Counted from the first letter of the stretch, positions 1 through 8,313 are shown. The stretch: 64,000 bases of DNA from Pelagirhabdus alkalitolerans (GCF_900096905.1 NZ_FMYI01000001.1:248001-312000), one strand, 5' to 3'. Notes: generated by a model from the letters alone, not told the origin. Numbers and translations are program-made.

Positions 1-716
1 ATATCATGAAGGTATTCATGTACTTTAGGTCCATCTGTATAAAACTTACGACCATCTCCAGGTGGTACTGAACCATCATCGTCCGGGAACGATTGATCTT
101 TCGAAATAAGGTTAATGACATCTAATCTAAACCCATCAACACCTTTATCTAGCCAAAAATTCATCATTTCATAAACCGCATCACGAACCGCTTCATTTTC
201 CCAATTTAAATCAGCTTGTGTCACATCAAATAAATGAAGATAATATTGACCGGTTGTTTCATCATACTGCCAAGCATTACCCCCGAATTTTGATTGCCAA
301 TTATTCGGTTCTTGACTCCCTTTACCGTCTTTCCATATATAAAAATCACGGTACGGATTATCTTTTGATGATTTGGATTCTTTAAACCAAGCATGCTCTG
401 TTGATGTGTGGTTAACCACAATATCAGTAATAATCTTAATCCCTCGACTATGGGCTTCATCTAATAATCGGTCGAAATCGTCCATCGTTCCATATTCATG
501 AAAAATTGAATAATAATCTGAGATATCATATCCGTTATCATTTTGGGGTGAGTCGTAAATCGGCGTTAACCATAAAACGTCTACCCCTAACTCTTTTAAA
601 TAGTCTAATTTTTCAATAATACCGTTAAGATCACCAGTTCCTGTACCTGTTGTGTCATTAAAACTCTTCGGATAAATTTGATAGACAACTGCATCTTGCC
701 ACCATGGTTGACTCAC
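1..716 (-). CDS. treA: Alpha,alpha-phosphotrehalase (GH13), N-terminal part, cut by window edge
   Basis: Intracellular glycoside hydrolase that splits trehalose 6-phosphate, made by the trehalose PTS, into glucose and glucose 6-phosphate. About 238 N-terminal residues of a roughly 560-residue family are present; the C-terminus lies beyond position 1. The protein opens with PWWQDAVVYQIYPKSFNDT, then shows the GH13 blocks DIVVNHTS and GVDGFRLDVINLIS, whose Asp is the nucleophile. The DGRKFYTDGPKVHEYLHD stretch is close to Bacillus TreA as I remember it. The start is GTG at 716, preceded by GAAAGGAATG; the nearby ATG is out of frame. It lies downstream of treP in the same direction, with a terminator-like hairpin between them. 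Oligo-1,6-glucosidase is a less likely alternative. Confidence 0.9.
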   Translation of the reverse strand, partial: MSQPWWQDAVVYQIYPKSFNDTTGTGTGDLNGIIEKLDYLKELGVDVLWLTPIYDSPQNDNGYDISDYYSIFHEYGTMDDFDRLLDEAHSRGIKIITDIVVNHTSTEHAWFKESKSSKDNPYRDFYIWKDGKGSQEPNNWQSKFGGNAWQYDETTGQYYLHLFDVTQADLNWENEAVRDAVYEMMNFWLDKGVDGFRLDVINLISKDQSFPDDDGSVPPGDGRKFYTDGPKVHEYLHD

Positions 717-740
717 GTTTCATCATTCCTTTCAATCAAT

Positions 741-788
741 TTTAAAAAAGACAAGAGCAACCATTTATCACAATGGATAAATGGTTGC
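741..788 (-). terminator. Hairpin between treP and treA
   Basis: Arms 757-769 and 776-788 (GCAACCATTTATC and its complement) form a perfect 13-bp stem. On the minus strand it is followed by TCTTGTCTTTTTT. It probably ends part of the treP transcripts, lowering treA expression relative to treP, or protects the treP mRNA end. Confidence 0.75.
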
Positions 789-798
789 TTTAAAAAGC

Positions 799-2238
799 TT
801 ATTTTTTACCTAGACGTTCGTATGCATTGTGACCCATTTTTGTTTTTGCTAACGTCAATGTTAATGCAATAGGTACAGCAATTGCAACTGCCATTGCTAC
901 AAAGAACATAAGCCAGTGTTGAGCTTGAATGGACAAGAAGCCAGGGAGGCCACCTACACCAATTGAGTTAGCCATAACGCCCGAACCGACTGAAATAACG
1001 GCTGCGATCGATGAACCAATCATACCTGCTAAGAAAGGAAAGCCGTATTTCAAGTTAATACCAAACATCGCTGGCTCTGTTACACCTAAGTAACAAGAAA
1101 TAGCTGCCGGTACAGATACTTGTTGTTCTTCTTTATCACGTTTATTCAAGATAATCATACCGACTACCGCTGAACCTTGCGCTATATTTGAAAGAGCAAT
1201 CATTGGCCATAAGTTTGTTCCATCAAATAAACTCATTAACTGTAGATCGATTGCATTTGTCATATGGTGCAAGCCTGTAATAACAAGTGGGGCATATGCA
1301 AATCCAAATAACGATGCAAACAACCAACCAAATGATGATGTTAAACCTGTAAAGACAACATCAGAAATCCAATCACCAATGACCCAACCAATTGGTCCGA
1401 GTACAACGTGTGCAATCAAGACAGCTGGTAAAAGAGCAAAGAATGGAACAAAAATCATTGAGACAACATTCGGAATGACTTTTCGTAACCAAATTTCTAA
1501 ATAAGCAAGAACAAAACCTGCCATAATAGCTGGAATAACTTGTGCTTGATAACCAATCATATCAACTGTCGCAAAACCAAAGTCCCACGCAGGAATCTCA
1601 GTCGCTTCTGCTACACCATAAGCATTCAGTAACTGTGGTGACACTAATGTTAAACCAAGTACAATCCCAAGTATTTGAGTTGTACCCATTTTACGTGTGA
1701 TCGACCAGACAATACCGACTGGCAAGAAGTGGAATATCGCTTCACCTATTAACCAGAGGAAATCAAATGTCCCTTGCCAAAATTGAGATAATTCTATAAG
1801 TGCTTGATCATTGTTAGGACCGAATTCTGGAATGTCACCAATAATATTACGGAAACCTAAAATTAAACCACCGACAACTAATGCTGGAATAATCGGCGTG
1901 AAAATTTCAGCAAGATTTGAAATTAAACGTTGTAAAAACGTTAAGTTTTGCTTAGCGGCTTGTTTTGCTTCTGACTTTGAAGCATCCCCCACACCTGCTA
2001 TTTCAGTAAATTCGTTATAAAACTTAGCAACTTCATTACCTATAATAATTTGAAACTGACCTGCATTTGTAAAAGTTCCTTTGACGATGTCCATGTTTTC
2101 GATTTTGTCTTTATCCGCTTTTTTATCGTCATTTAAGACAAAACGCATGCGCGTGGCACAATGTGTGACAACAGAAATGTTATCGCTTCCACCTACGTGC
2201 TCCAAAAGCTCTTTTGCCGACTTTTCATATTGACCCAT
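799..2238 (-). CDS. treP: PTS trehalose-specific EIIBC component
   Basis: Membrane permease that imports trehalose and phosphorylates it to trehalose 6-phosphate. It is 479 residues, close to Bacillus TreP (about 470). The N-terminal EIIB domain has the phospho-cysteine in VVTHCATRMRF (Cys27). The EIIC domain follows with about ten hydrophobic segments and the GVTEPAMFGINLKYGFPF motif typical of the glucose/trehalose family. No EIIA domain is fused, so a separate glucose-type EIIA must serve it. The start at 2238 is chosen over an upstream in-frame ATG at 2259 because AGAAGGGAG precedes 2238 at good spacing. It is first in the treP-treA unit. Confidence 0.93.
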   Translation of the reverse strand: MGQYEKSAKELLEHVGGSDNISVVTHCATRMRFVLNDDKKADKDKIENMDIVKGTFTNAGQFQIIIGNEVAKFYNEFTEIAGVGDASKSEAKQAAKQNLTFLQRLISNLAEIFTPIIPALVVGGLILGFRNIIGDIPEFGPNNDQALIELSQFWQGTFDFLWLIGEAIFHFLPVGIVWSITRKMGTTQILGIVLGLTLVSPQLLNAYGVAEATEIPAWDFGFATVDMIGYQAQVIPAIMAGFVLAYLEIWLRKVIPNVVSMIFVPFFALLPAVLIAHVVLGPIGWVIGDWISDVVFTGLTSSFGWLFASLFGFAYAPLVITGLHHMTNAIDLQLMSLFDGTNLWPMIALSNIAQGSAVVGMIILNKRDKEEQQVSVPAAISCYLGVTEPAMFGINLKYGFPFLAGMIGSSIAAVISVGSGVMANSIGVGGLPGFLSIQAQHWLMFFVAMAVAIAVPIALTLTLAKTKMGHNAYERLGKK

Positions 2239-2283
2239 TTTTTCGAACTCCCTTCTCATAATAAAAGAATAATGACATAGGAA

Positions 2284-2344
2284 ACTTGTATATACAAGTT
2301 AATGATTACGTTTTCATTTTATCCTGTATATACAAGTTAGTCAA
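2284..2344 (-). promoter_or_regulatory. treP promoter with two TreR operators and a cre site
   Basis: Minus-strand promoter: -35 TTGACT (2339-2344), 17-bp spacer, -10 TAAAAT (2316-2321). A TreR-type palindrome with core TGTATATACA lies in the spacer (2323-2336), and a perfect 16-bp copy, ACTTGTATATACAAGT, lies downstream (2284-2299), 38 bp centre to centre. Between them, at the likely transcription start, 2303-2316 reads TGAAAACGTAATCA on the minus strand, a catabolite-repression (CcpA) site with one mismatch. Expected logic: TreR repression relieved by trehalose 6-phosphate, plus glucose repression. A treR gene is not in the window; downstream of treA is its usual place. Confidence 0.88.
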
Positions 2345-2365
2345 TAGGTAATTATCATTTTTTTA

Positions 2366-2719
2366 TTAAGAATCGAAAAAGTTTCGGTCGAGGTAGCCAC
2401 CAGCTTCTTGAATCTCTGCTACAACCTCTTTTAGATCTTTCTCTGCGACCTTAAATGCTAAGATGGTATCTTTGTCTCTCGCCGCTTTTTTCTCTTCCTC
2501 TGAAAGTTCAGTAAACGCTACAGCGTGAGAAGTCCCAGTACCTGTAAAAGCATTGTCGACACCTGCTGTTCCAGATGGTACAAACGGTACAACGAAATCA
2601 ATTAAGTCATCATCAACCAGCTTCTCCACACGAATGTCTTCTGTATTATATTTAGCCAACTTCGTCTTTAAATCTTCTGCTTCATTTTCATCTTTAACAA
2701 ACACTTGTACATTTTTCAT
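2366..2719 (-). CDS. Small acidic protein resembling general stress (GSP17M/YflT-like) proteins
   Basis: 117-residue cytoplasmic protein with no signal peptide or membrane segment. The N-terminus MKNVQVFVKDENEAEDLKTK, with alternating strands and an acidic helix, is reminiscent of GSP17M/YflT stress-protein domains, which begin with a short strand and an 'EAE' helix; this is a weak family guess. The C-terminal half is rich in Glu, Lys and Ala. The start at 2719 is preferred over the longer frame to 2758 because AGAGGAGGA sits 10 bases upstream. It is a single gene between treP and the ypjP-like gene. Function unknown. Confidence 0.6.
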   Translation of the reverse strand: MKNVQVFVKDENEAEDLKTKLAKYNTEDIRVEKLVDDDLIDFVVPFVPSGTAGVDNAFTGTGTSHAVAFTELSEEEKKAARDKDTILAFKVAEKDLKEVVAEIQEAGGYLDRNFFDS

Positions 2720-2799
2720 CTTTAACATTCCTCCTCTTTTAATTTCTATATCAATCATTTTTCCCTAACTTAACGAATTCAAACCTTCCTTAATGCAAC

Positions 2800-2842
2800 A
2801 AAAAACAAGTGCATGCGATTTATTTAATCACGTGCACTTGTT
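2800..2842 (-). terminator. Intrinsic terminator of the ypjP-like gene
   Basis: Arms 2804-2815 and 2831-2842 (AACAAGTGCATG / CGTGCACTTGTT) with a 15-base loop, followed on the minus strand by a T-rich tract. It touches the stop codon of the 2842-3447 gene. Confidence 0.8.
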
Positions 2843-3447
2843 TAGCTCATCCATTTCGGTGGGGTATTTTTCCCCCAATAAACATCACCAATTGAGTAAT
2901 GTCTTTCAAATTGATCATCTGTTAGGTGATAGTGGAAATTAAACCAATACCCACTTTGAGGTTTATTCTCTCTCCTTATATGGAACTTGGCAATAATCGA
3001 TTCTTGTTCTTGGTCATATAAATCGAATATTTTCTCTCCGTATCCTGGTGAAGGTTGTTCAATCAATTCTAAATTAAACAACTGATTCGGGTCGTAATCG
3101 TCGACAAGTTCATTGATAACGGTTTCAACATTTGGGATGACCTCATCATAAATCACATCATCTACCTGGGCCATCATTCTAGGACCCATCTTCTCAGTAA
3201 TTCTCGCTGCCGCTTGATATGATAACTCTTCTACAGGATCTAATGCAACTTGTGGTCTCGATTGATCACTTTCTAATTCAGCATCACGATCAATCGTCTG
3301 TGTATGTACGGTTTCATTTTTATTTTCTGGTTCAATCTCTTTATAGTCACTTTCAACATTCGCATCTACATCAAGTGGTGGCACATAGAGACCTAATGTC
3401 ATAATCGCTACAATCGCAACAAATAATTTCTTAATCCAAACTTCCAT
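2842..3447 (-). CDS. ypjP: YpjP-like exported protein
   Basis: 201-residue protein of the Bacillus YpjP family, whose function is not established. The N-terminus, WIKKLFVAIVAIMTLGLYVP, is a signal or anchor helix. A low-complexity acidic linker (about residues 30-70) precedes a conserved C-terminal domain ending in FNFHYHLTDDQFERHYSIGD and then YWGKNTPPKWMS, the family signature as I remember it from B. subtilis YpjP. The ATG at 3447 is preceded by AAAGGGGTGG. It is monocistronic with its own terminator. The family assignment is fairly secure; no biochemical role can be given. Confidence 0.8.
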   Translation of the reverse strand: MEVWIKKLFVAIVAIMTLGLYVPPLDVDANVESDYKEIEPENKNETVHTQTIDRDAELESDQSRPQVALDPVEELSYQAAARITEKMGPRMMAQVDDVIYDEVIPNVETVINELVDDYDPNQLFNLELIEQPSPGYGEKIFDLYDQEQESIIAKFHIRRENKPQSGYWFNFHYHLTDDQFERHYSIGDVYWGKNTPPKWMS

Positions 3448-3572
3448 TTTTTGTGTCCACCCCTTTCGTTGATTATCGAATTATAAACATCATATCATAG
3501 CTTTTATAAAAATAGTTAAATCCCTTTAAATTGTAACGAAAATGACATGTTTACATCTTTTTTTCACATTTT

Positions 3573-4280
3573 TCAAAAAACAAGTGAAAGCAAACTATAG
3601 GTTGCAATACTATTCCAAATTAAATGTAATAAAATGGGCGCCCAAAGCGTTCTTGTTTTATAATACACACCTGTGATAATAAAGCCCATGATTGTAGCTG
3701 ATAAGATATGACCTGGGTGTAATAATCCAAATATAACTGATGAAGCAATAAACCCGACTGTTAAACCTAATTTCTCTGCTAAAAACCCGAAAATAAACCC
3801 TCTAAATAACACTTCTTCTAATAACGGGGCAATAATGATGAAAACACCTGAGATCAATAGAACATTGACTGTCGTTAGATTAATATCGCCTAAACCAAAC
3901 AAATCAACTTGACTGCCGGCTTCCTCTAAAGTGAGTAAATCAATGATGATAAATTGAGACAAATAAATTAAACCGACACTTCCTACTATATAACCGTATG
4001 TAGATAATTGCTTCATAGGCTCAAGACTATATTGATCCTTTAGTGCATCACGAACACCTTTAAAAATTAAATAGGCAAGTAAAAAAGAAACAGCATCAAT
4101 ATATGACGTGTATTGCATTTGAAAAATTAAATCGACTTGGTCAGGGCCAAACACGAATAAACCAACAAGCATCACAACCATCATGATTGCAATCGATAGA
4201 CCTAAATACGTTGCGATAAATCCAATCGAAATCCCCCAACCAAGCCTGTCACCTCGTATTAAACCATAATCTTTTTCCAT
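3573..4280 (-). CDS. CPBP-family intramembrane metalloprotease
   Basis: 235-residue polytopic membrane protein of the CPBP (CAAX protease/bacteriocin-processing, Abi) family, with about seven hydrophobic segments. The three motifs are visible: LLEEVLFRGFIFG near residue 155 (EExxxR), FGLLHPGH near 190 (FxxxH), and HLIWNS near 220. These supply the glutamates and histidines of the zinc site. Targets cannot be predicted; family roles include processing of lipidated or small membrane peptides and self-immunity. The start at 4280 is chosen because AGAAAGGAG lies 8 bases upstream; the frame extends to 4307 without a ribosome site. No bacteriocin gene is evident beside it. Confidence 0.87.
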   Translation of the reverse strand: MEKDYGLIRGDRLGWGISIGFIATYLGLSIAIMMVVMLVGLFVFGPDQVDLIFQMQYTSYIDAVSFLLAYLIFKGVRDALKDQYSLEPMKQLSTYGYIVGSVGLIYLSQFIIIDLLTLEEAGSQVDLFGLGDINLTTVNVLLISGVFIIIAPLLEEVLFRGFIFGFLAEKLGLTVGFIASSVIFGLLHPGHILSATIMGFIITGVYYKTRTLWAPILLHLIWNSIATYSLLSLVF

Positions 4281-4353
4281 ATCACCATCTCCTTTCTTTG
4301 TTGTCATATTTTAACATAGATTTGTGAATAACTGTACAACTTTTTTATTTATG

Positions 4354-4380
4354 AAAAAGACCTAGGCAAATGCCTAAGTC
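4354..4380 (-). terminator. Terminator of the photolyase/TspO-like operon
   Basis: Minus-strand stem GACTTAGGC / GCCTAGGTC (4372-4380 and 4359-4367) with an ATTT loop, then TTTTT (4354-4358). It directly follows the TspO-like stop codon. Confidence 0.85.
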
Positions 4381-5118
4381 TTATCGTTCAACTTCCTTAT
4401 GTTTTCGAGCGATAAACATCATCACGACCAGTACGCCGACAACAACATAAGCAGCGGATGCCACAATAGGTGCCTCTGCTTGATTTCTGACAGCTATTCC
4501 AATAATTGCCCAAATAAAGACAAGCGGATAAACAAGGTCGTTTTGAGTATACCTAAACCATGTCGCAAGTAACAGGGCTACAATAAGCAGTAGTATAGTC
4601 CATACAACATCACTAATACCGAATCCACCCCAACCAATATACGTTAGGTAATATGCAATATTGGCAATCGTCGCCACACTAATCCAGCCTAAATAGACTG
4701 AAAACGGCCATAAATCCAGCTTAGAAAGTGCACGTTTTTGAATTATTTTATAAAGTGTGATTAATGTTAGTAGTAACGCAATCATAACAATAACTGAACC
4801 TAAAAACAGTTGATAGTGCCACAGTAAAATCCAAGCGATATTTAAAATATTGCTTAGCCAAAAAAGTGTATGCGTGTGGACATAGATCCCTAAATCGCGC
4901 CTATGCTCCGGCCACTGCCTCAAAACCCAAACGATTAATAAAATATAGATTAAGCTCCAAATGCTAAATACATAACCTGCTGGGGTAAACAGAACATTTT
5001 GTAAATCAGAAATTTCACCTGTTTGCAGTCCGTTAATCGGTAAAATATTGGCTAATGCATTCACAACAATAACCGCTAATAACGTGCCAAGGTTAATCCA
5101 AAATTTTTGCATCTTCAT
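4381..5118 (-). CDS. Tryptophan-rich TspO/MBR-like membrane protein
   Basis: 245-residue, highly hydrophobic protein with about seven membrane segments and many tryptophans (for example GYVFSIWSLIYILLIVWVL and YYLTYIGWGGFG). It resembles the tryptophan-rich sensory protein (TspO/MBR) family, which binds porphyrins and hydrophobic ligands. It is longer than the usual 150-180 residue, five-helix TspO, so it belongs to a longer bacterial branch or a relative. The ATG at 5118 overlaps the photolyase stop by 4 bp, indicating translational coupling; a second ATG at 5112 has better spacing from AAAGGTGG. Coupling to a light-dependent repair enzyme suggests a role under light or photo-oxidative stress (inference). 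Confidence 0.72.
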   Translation of the reverse strand: MKMQKFWINLGTLLAVIVVNALANILPINGLQTGEISDLQNVLFTPAGYVFSIWSLIYILLIVWVLRQWPEHRRDLGIYVHTHTLFWLSNILNIAWILLWHYQLFLGSVIVMIALLLTLITLYKIIQKRALSKLDLWPFSVYLGWISVATIANIAYYLTYIGWGGFGISDVVWTILLLIVALLLATWFRYTQNDLVYPLVFIWAIIGIAVRNQAEAPIVASAAYVVVGVLVVMMFIARKHKEVER

Positions 5119-6548
5119 TCTCCACCTTTCACTTTTCCATAAGCGTCTAACGCCTCTTCCCTCGCGATCTTATGATCAACAATTGGTAAAGGGTAGTCAT
5201 TCCCTATTTCTATATTGACTCGATCATTTATCTCAGCCTTATAACGATGCGGTTCAAAGAGATACTCAGTTGGGACATCTTGAAGCTCTTTTACCCATCG
5301 TTTAATATACAGTCCTTCTGGGTCATAGTCCTTCGCTTGCTTTGTTGGATTAAATATACGGAAATAAGGCGATGCATCAAAGCCTGAGCCAAATACCCAT
5401 TGCCAACCTAATGTATTATTGGCAAGGTCATGATCAACCAGTGTATAACGGAACCACTCTTGCCCCCATCGCCAATCAATCCGTAAATGCTTCACTAGAA
5501 AAGAACCGACAATCATTCGGACACGATTATGCATCCAGCCTGTTTCCCACAATTGGCGCATGCCTGCATCAACGATTGGATAACCCGTCTTTCCTTTTTT
5601 CCATTTCTCGAACTGCTCCTCGTCATTTAGCCACTCGAATTCATCATATTCTTCATTTAATGGCATAAATGTCGCTTCAGGAAACGCCTCAAGTTGATGA
5701 TAAGCAAAGTCACGCCAAATGACTTGTCTTAAAAATTGCCAAGCAGAATCCGTCACGTCCTCATGGTTGGGCTCTAGATCCAACTTCTCTAATAACTCAG
5801 AAGCAATCACCCGGGGCGTCACATTACCAGATGCTAAGTAAGGAGATAGTGTTGATGTTGCATCCTGATTGGGGAAATCCTGACCACTACTATAATACGC
5901 TATCTTTCCTCCAATAAACGCCTCTACTAAATTGAGCGCTTCTGTCTCACCAGGCTTCCAATAATCCGATAGTTTAGCCGACCATTCTCCTGGTCGTAAA
6001 GATTCTATTTGATTTGTTGAATCGATTGAATCCATCTCCACTAGAGCTTGAGCAGAAGTCGGTTTTTTTATCGGCTGATGCCACTGAATTTGTTTAAGCT
6101 TTTTATAAAATGGCGTGAAAACTTTATAAATATCGCCTTGCTTCGTCGTCACTGTACCTGGTTCTGTCAACACATCACCAACAAATGTATGCACATCTAC
6201 TTGACTTTCTTTTAATCGATCAACAATCGATGCTTCATCTATATGCTCTGGCTCTGTTAAATAGTCTTGATTGACGTAAACAGCATCAATTTTATATGTT
6301 TCGATCAGTTCAAGTAATATCGAATAGGCATCACCTGTTTTAACAAGTAGAGGTAACTCAAGCTCAGCTAATTGTGTTTGTAGATCCGATAAACTGTGAT
6401 AGATCCACCAATCTTTGGCTGATGATGACGTATCTAACTTGTTATGTATATAAACCGGTAGCACCGCACCATCTTTAGCGGCATTCGCTAAGGCAGGGTG
6501 ATCTAATGTACGCAAGTCTCTTCTATACCAAACGATAATTCGTTTCAT
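5115..6548 (-). CDS. phr: Deoxyribodipyrimidine photo-lyase (CPD photolyase)
   Basis: Repairs UV-induced cyclobutane pyrimidine dimers using blue light, FADH- and an antenna chromophore. 477 residues, normal for class I photolyases. The N-terminal alpha/beta antenna domain begins IIVWYRRDLRTLDHPAL. The C-terminal helical FAD domain has QFLRQVIWRDFAYH, then GYPIVDAGMRQLWETGWMHN, RMIVGSFLVKHL, and the FAD/DNA-binding stretch DLANNTLGWQWVFGSGFD. All usual blocks are present, so the enzyme looks intact. GAAAGGAGAG precedes the ATG at 6548. It is first gene of a two-gene unit with the TspO-like gene. Confidence 0.95.
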   Translation of the reverse strand: MKRIIVWYRRDLRTLDHPALANAAKDGAVLPVYIHNKLDTSSSAKDWWIYHSLSDLQTQLAELELPLLVKTGDAYSILLELIETYKIDAVYVNQDYLTEPEHIDEASIVDRLKESQVDVHTFVGDVLTEPGTVTTKQGDIYKVFTPFYKKLKQIQWHQPIKKPTSAQALVEMDSIDSTNQIESLRPGEWSAKLSDYWKPGETEALNLVEAFIGGKIAYYSSGQDFPNQDATSTLSPYLASGNVTPRVIASELLEKLDLEPNHEDVTDSAWQFLRQVIWRDFAYHQLEAFPEATFMPLNEEYDEFEWLNDEEQFEKWKKGKTGYPIVDAGMRQLWETGWMHNRVRMIVGSFLVKHLRIDWRWGQEWFRYTLVDHDLANNTLGWQWVFGSGFDASPYFRIFNPTKQAKDYDPEGLYIKRWVKELQDVPTEYLFEPHRYKAEINDRVNIEIGNDYPLPIVDHKIAREEALDAYGKVKGGE

Positions 6549-6643
6549 CCAAACTCTCCTTTCGCTAACACCTATTTACTTCCCTCTATCTTACAAATAA
6601 AAACATCATTCACACCAAAAACGAGCGCATGTGCTTAAGAGCC

Positions 6644-6672
6644 AAAAAAAGACACCTACATGAGTAGATGCC
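6644..6672 (-). terminator. Terminator after the OsmC gene
   Basis: Stem 6651-6672 (GGCATCTAC / GTAGGTGTC on the minus strand, with two G-U pairs) followed by seven T (6644-6650). Confidence 0.8.
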
Positions 6673-6688
6673 TTTTTAATAGATTGTA

Positions 6689-7126
6689 TTATGCTTTTGT
6701 CCAAGTGTCGTTCATTTCAACGCCCGCAGCTTTAAACATTGTATAAACTGGGCAACGTGATTCTACTTTTTCTTGTAATTCTTTAATACGCTCATCTGAT
6801 TCAGATGTTGTCACTTTAACATTAACCGTTACTTCTTCAAAGTATGGGCGTACATTTGGGTCACCCATGAAACCGCGTGGATCAAATGATCCTGAGATAT
6901 CGAATGAAAGGCCTTGTAAATCAAACTTCATTTCTTTTGCTGCAATGTGAGCTGTTACGTTTTCACATGATGATAAAGAAGCAAGTGTGTTTTGCATTGG
7001 GTTAGGGCCTGAATCTTTTCCTCCCATTTGTGAACCTTCATCTAATACAACTTCGTGCTTGCCTGTTTTAGCTGTGATTGCTAAACCTTCGTTTTCTGCT
7101 TTTACGTTAAATTTCATTTTTTGCAT
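6689..7126 (-). CDS. OsmC-family thiol peroxidase-like protein
   Basis: 145-residue protein of the OsmC/Ohr superfamily, which uses two cysteines to reduce organic hydroperoxides or acts on reactive sulfur species. Both cysteines are visible: SLSSCENVTAHIA and VESRCPVYTMF. It also has the GGKDSGPNPMQNTLASLSSC segment typical of the YhfA-like OsmC branch rather than Ohr. The start at 7126 follows AAAAGGATGG; a longer frame to 7207 would run into the upstream gene. It lies 28 bp downstream of the SBF transporter gene, so the two form one operon behind a CsoR/CstR-type operator. Confidence 0.88.
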   Translation of the reverse strand: MQKMKFNVKAENEGLAITAKTGKHEVVLDEGSQMGGKDSGPNPMQNTLASLSSCENVTAHIAAKEMKFDLQGLSFDISGSFDPRGFMGDPNVRPYFEEVTVNVKVTTSESDERIKELQEKVESRCPVYTMFKAAGVEMNDTWTKA

Positions 7127-7154
7127 AATTAATACCATCCTTTTTTTAGTTATT

Positions 7155-8150
7155 TTAAGCCTTTTGGGGCTTTGTATTTTTAAGTTGGCTTGACTCTTTT
7201 TGAGCAAACCAATTCTTAAGCGCTAGTTTCCCATAAATCGTAATACCTTGTTGCTGCACAACAAATGCGATAGTGACAATCAATGCTGCCTCAGCACCAA
7301 ATGACGCTACAGCTAAACCAATCGCAATTGATAAATTTCTTAAAACAGTCCCATTAACAAGAGCAATGCCATCCCCTCTATCTAAAAACTTCACAGCAAA
7401 TAGTGTACTTACAGCGAAATTGATAAAGTAGAAAAGAATTAATACAAGTGTCGCAATGAGGATCAGTTCCAAGTTGTTCACGATCATATCTGCTCGTGCA
7501 CTCACACTTACAAACACAATGTAGAGCATCGCCCAAATACTAATCGGCGCTAATGCAGGTTTAACACGCGTTTTGAACTCTTGCATCGTGAACTTTTTCA
7601 TTAAAAACTTAAACGTGACATGTCCTAATAACATCGGAATAAACACAACCATTATAATGGTTCTAAATGTGCCTAATATATCTACTTCAACTAATTGACC
7701 GACCATAACAAGTAAGTACCATGGCGTTAATACTGAACCAAGCACTAAACCAAACACAGTTAACTTAACAGCAGCTGGGACATTTCCTTTGTGGATTGCT
7801 GTCCATGATATTGTCATCCCACTTGTCGGTAAAAGAGCCGAAAGGGCAAGACCTGCAAACATGTTAGGGTGATCACTTAATAGAGTCATTCCTAATCCAT
7901 AAGCAATGAGCGGTACAATCAAAAAGTTAATAAGTAAAGAATATAATAGCACTTTGGATCCCTTAAGCGATGTCAGTTCCTTGTAGTTAAATCCGATCAT
8001 CGTAACATAAATCATTATAATCGTTGCGAACAATACTGTAGGTTGTAAAACTGTTGTATCAGCAACTGCACCTATTATAAAAGCCAAAACAAGTGTAAGC
8101 GGAACACTTAACATTAGGTAGCGTTGCGGAAAAACGTATAACCGATTCAT
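7155..8150 (-). CDS. Bile acid:sodium symporter (SBF/ACR3 superfamily) transporter
   Basis: 331-residue polytopic protein with nine or ten hydrophobic segments. Features fitting the SBF/BASS/ACR3 superfamily include ALLPTSGMTISWTAIHKGN in the middle and DGIALVNGTVLRNLSIAIG near the end. I do not see the TM4 cysteine motif of ACR3 arsenite pumps, so arsenite export is not supported. Substrate is unknown; candidates are small organic or sulfur-containing anions. Its leader carries GAGGAGG. Co-transcription with an OsmC protein and a TACCC/GGGTA operator hint at export linked to sulfur or metal stress (inference). Confidence 0.8.
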   Translation of the reverse strand: MNRLYVFPQRYLMLSVPLTLVLAFIIGAVADTTVLQPTVLFATIIMIYVTMIGFNYKELTSLKGSKVLLYSLLINFLIVPLIAYGLGMTLLSDHPNMFAGLALSALLPTSGMTISWTAIHKGNVPAAVKLTVFGLVLGSVLTPWYLLVMVGQLVEVDILGTFRTIIMVVFIPMLLGHVTFKFLMKKFTMQEFKTRVKPALAPISIWAMLYIVFVSVSARADMIVNNLELILIATLVLILFYFINFAVSTLFAVKFLDRGDGIALVNGTVLRNLSIAIGLAVASFGAEAALIVTIAFVVQQQGITIYGKLALKNWFAQKESSQLKNTKPQKA

Positions 8151-8168
8151 TTCTTTAACCTCCTCATT

Positions 8169-8218
8169 TACCCCAAAGGGTATAAATATACTATAAGGGG
8201 TATCTAAGGATTTGTCAA
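8169..8218 (-). promoter_or_regulatory. Promoter with CsoR/CstR-like operator for transporter-OsmC operon
   Basis: Minus-strand promoter: -35 TTGACA (8213-8218), 17-bp spacer, -10 TATAGT (8190-8195). A palindrome TACCC-TTTG-GGGTA lies at 8169-8182, over the expected transcription start, and a second imperfect one (ATACCCCTTATAGTAT, 8188-8203) overlaps the -10; centres are 20 bp apart. TACCC-N4-GGGTA is the operator form of CsoR-family repressors, especially the persulfide sensor CstR. No CsoR-family gene is present in the window. Confidence 0.75.
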
Positions 8219-8313
8219 ACCCTTTTGCTCAGAAAAATTTTTAAAAGCTATAAACGTTGATATAGAGCGTTTATAACACAATGATAACTTACCTTTTTAT
8301 TTCTTTTATCATT

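Noticed and set aside
221..460. 79-codon minus-strand frame inside the phosphotrehalase gene
   Set aside because: It overlaps the phosphotrehalase frame, which carries clear GH13 motifs; the alternative translation has no ribosome site and no recognisable features.
7155..8150. Assignment of the SBF-family transporter as an ACR3 arsenite pump
   Set aside because: No ACR3 cysteine motif and no arsR, arsC or arsenic-type operator nearby; the promoter carries a CsoR/CstR-like site instead.
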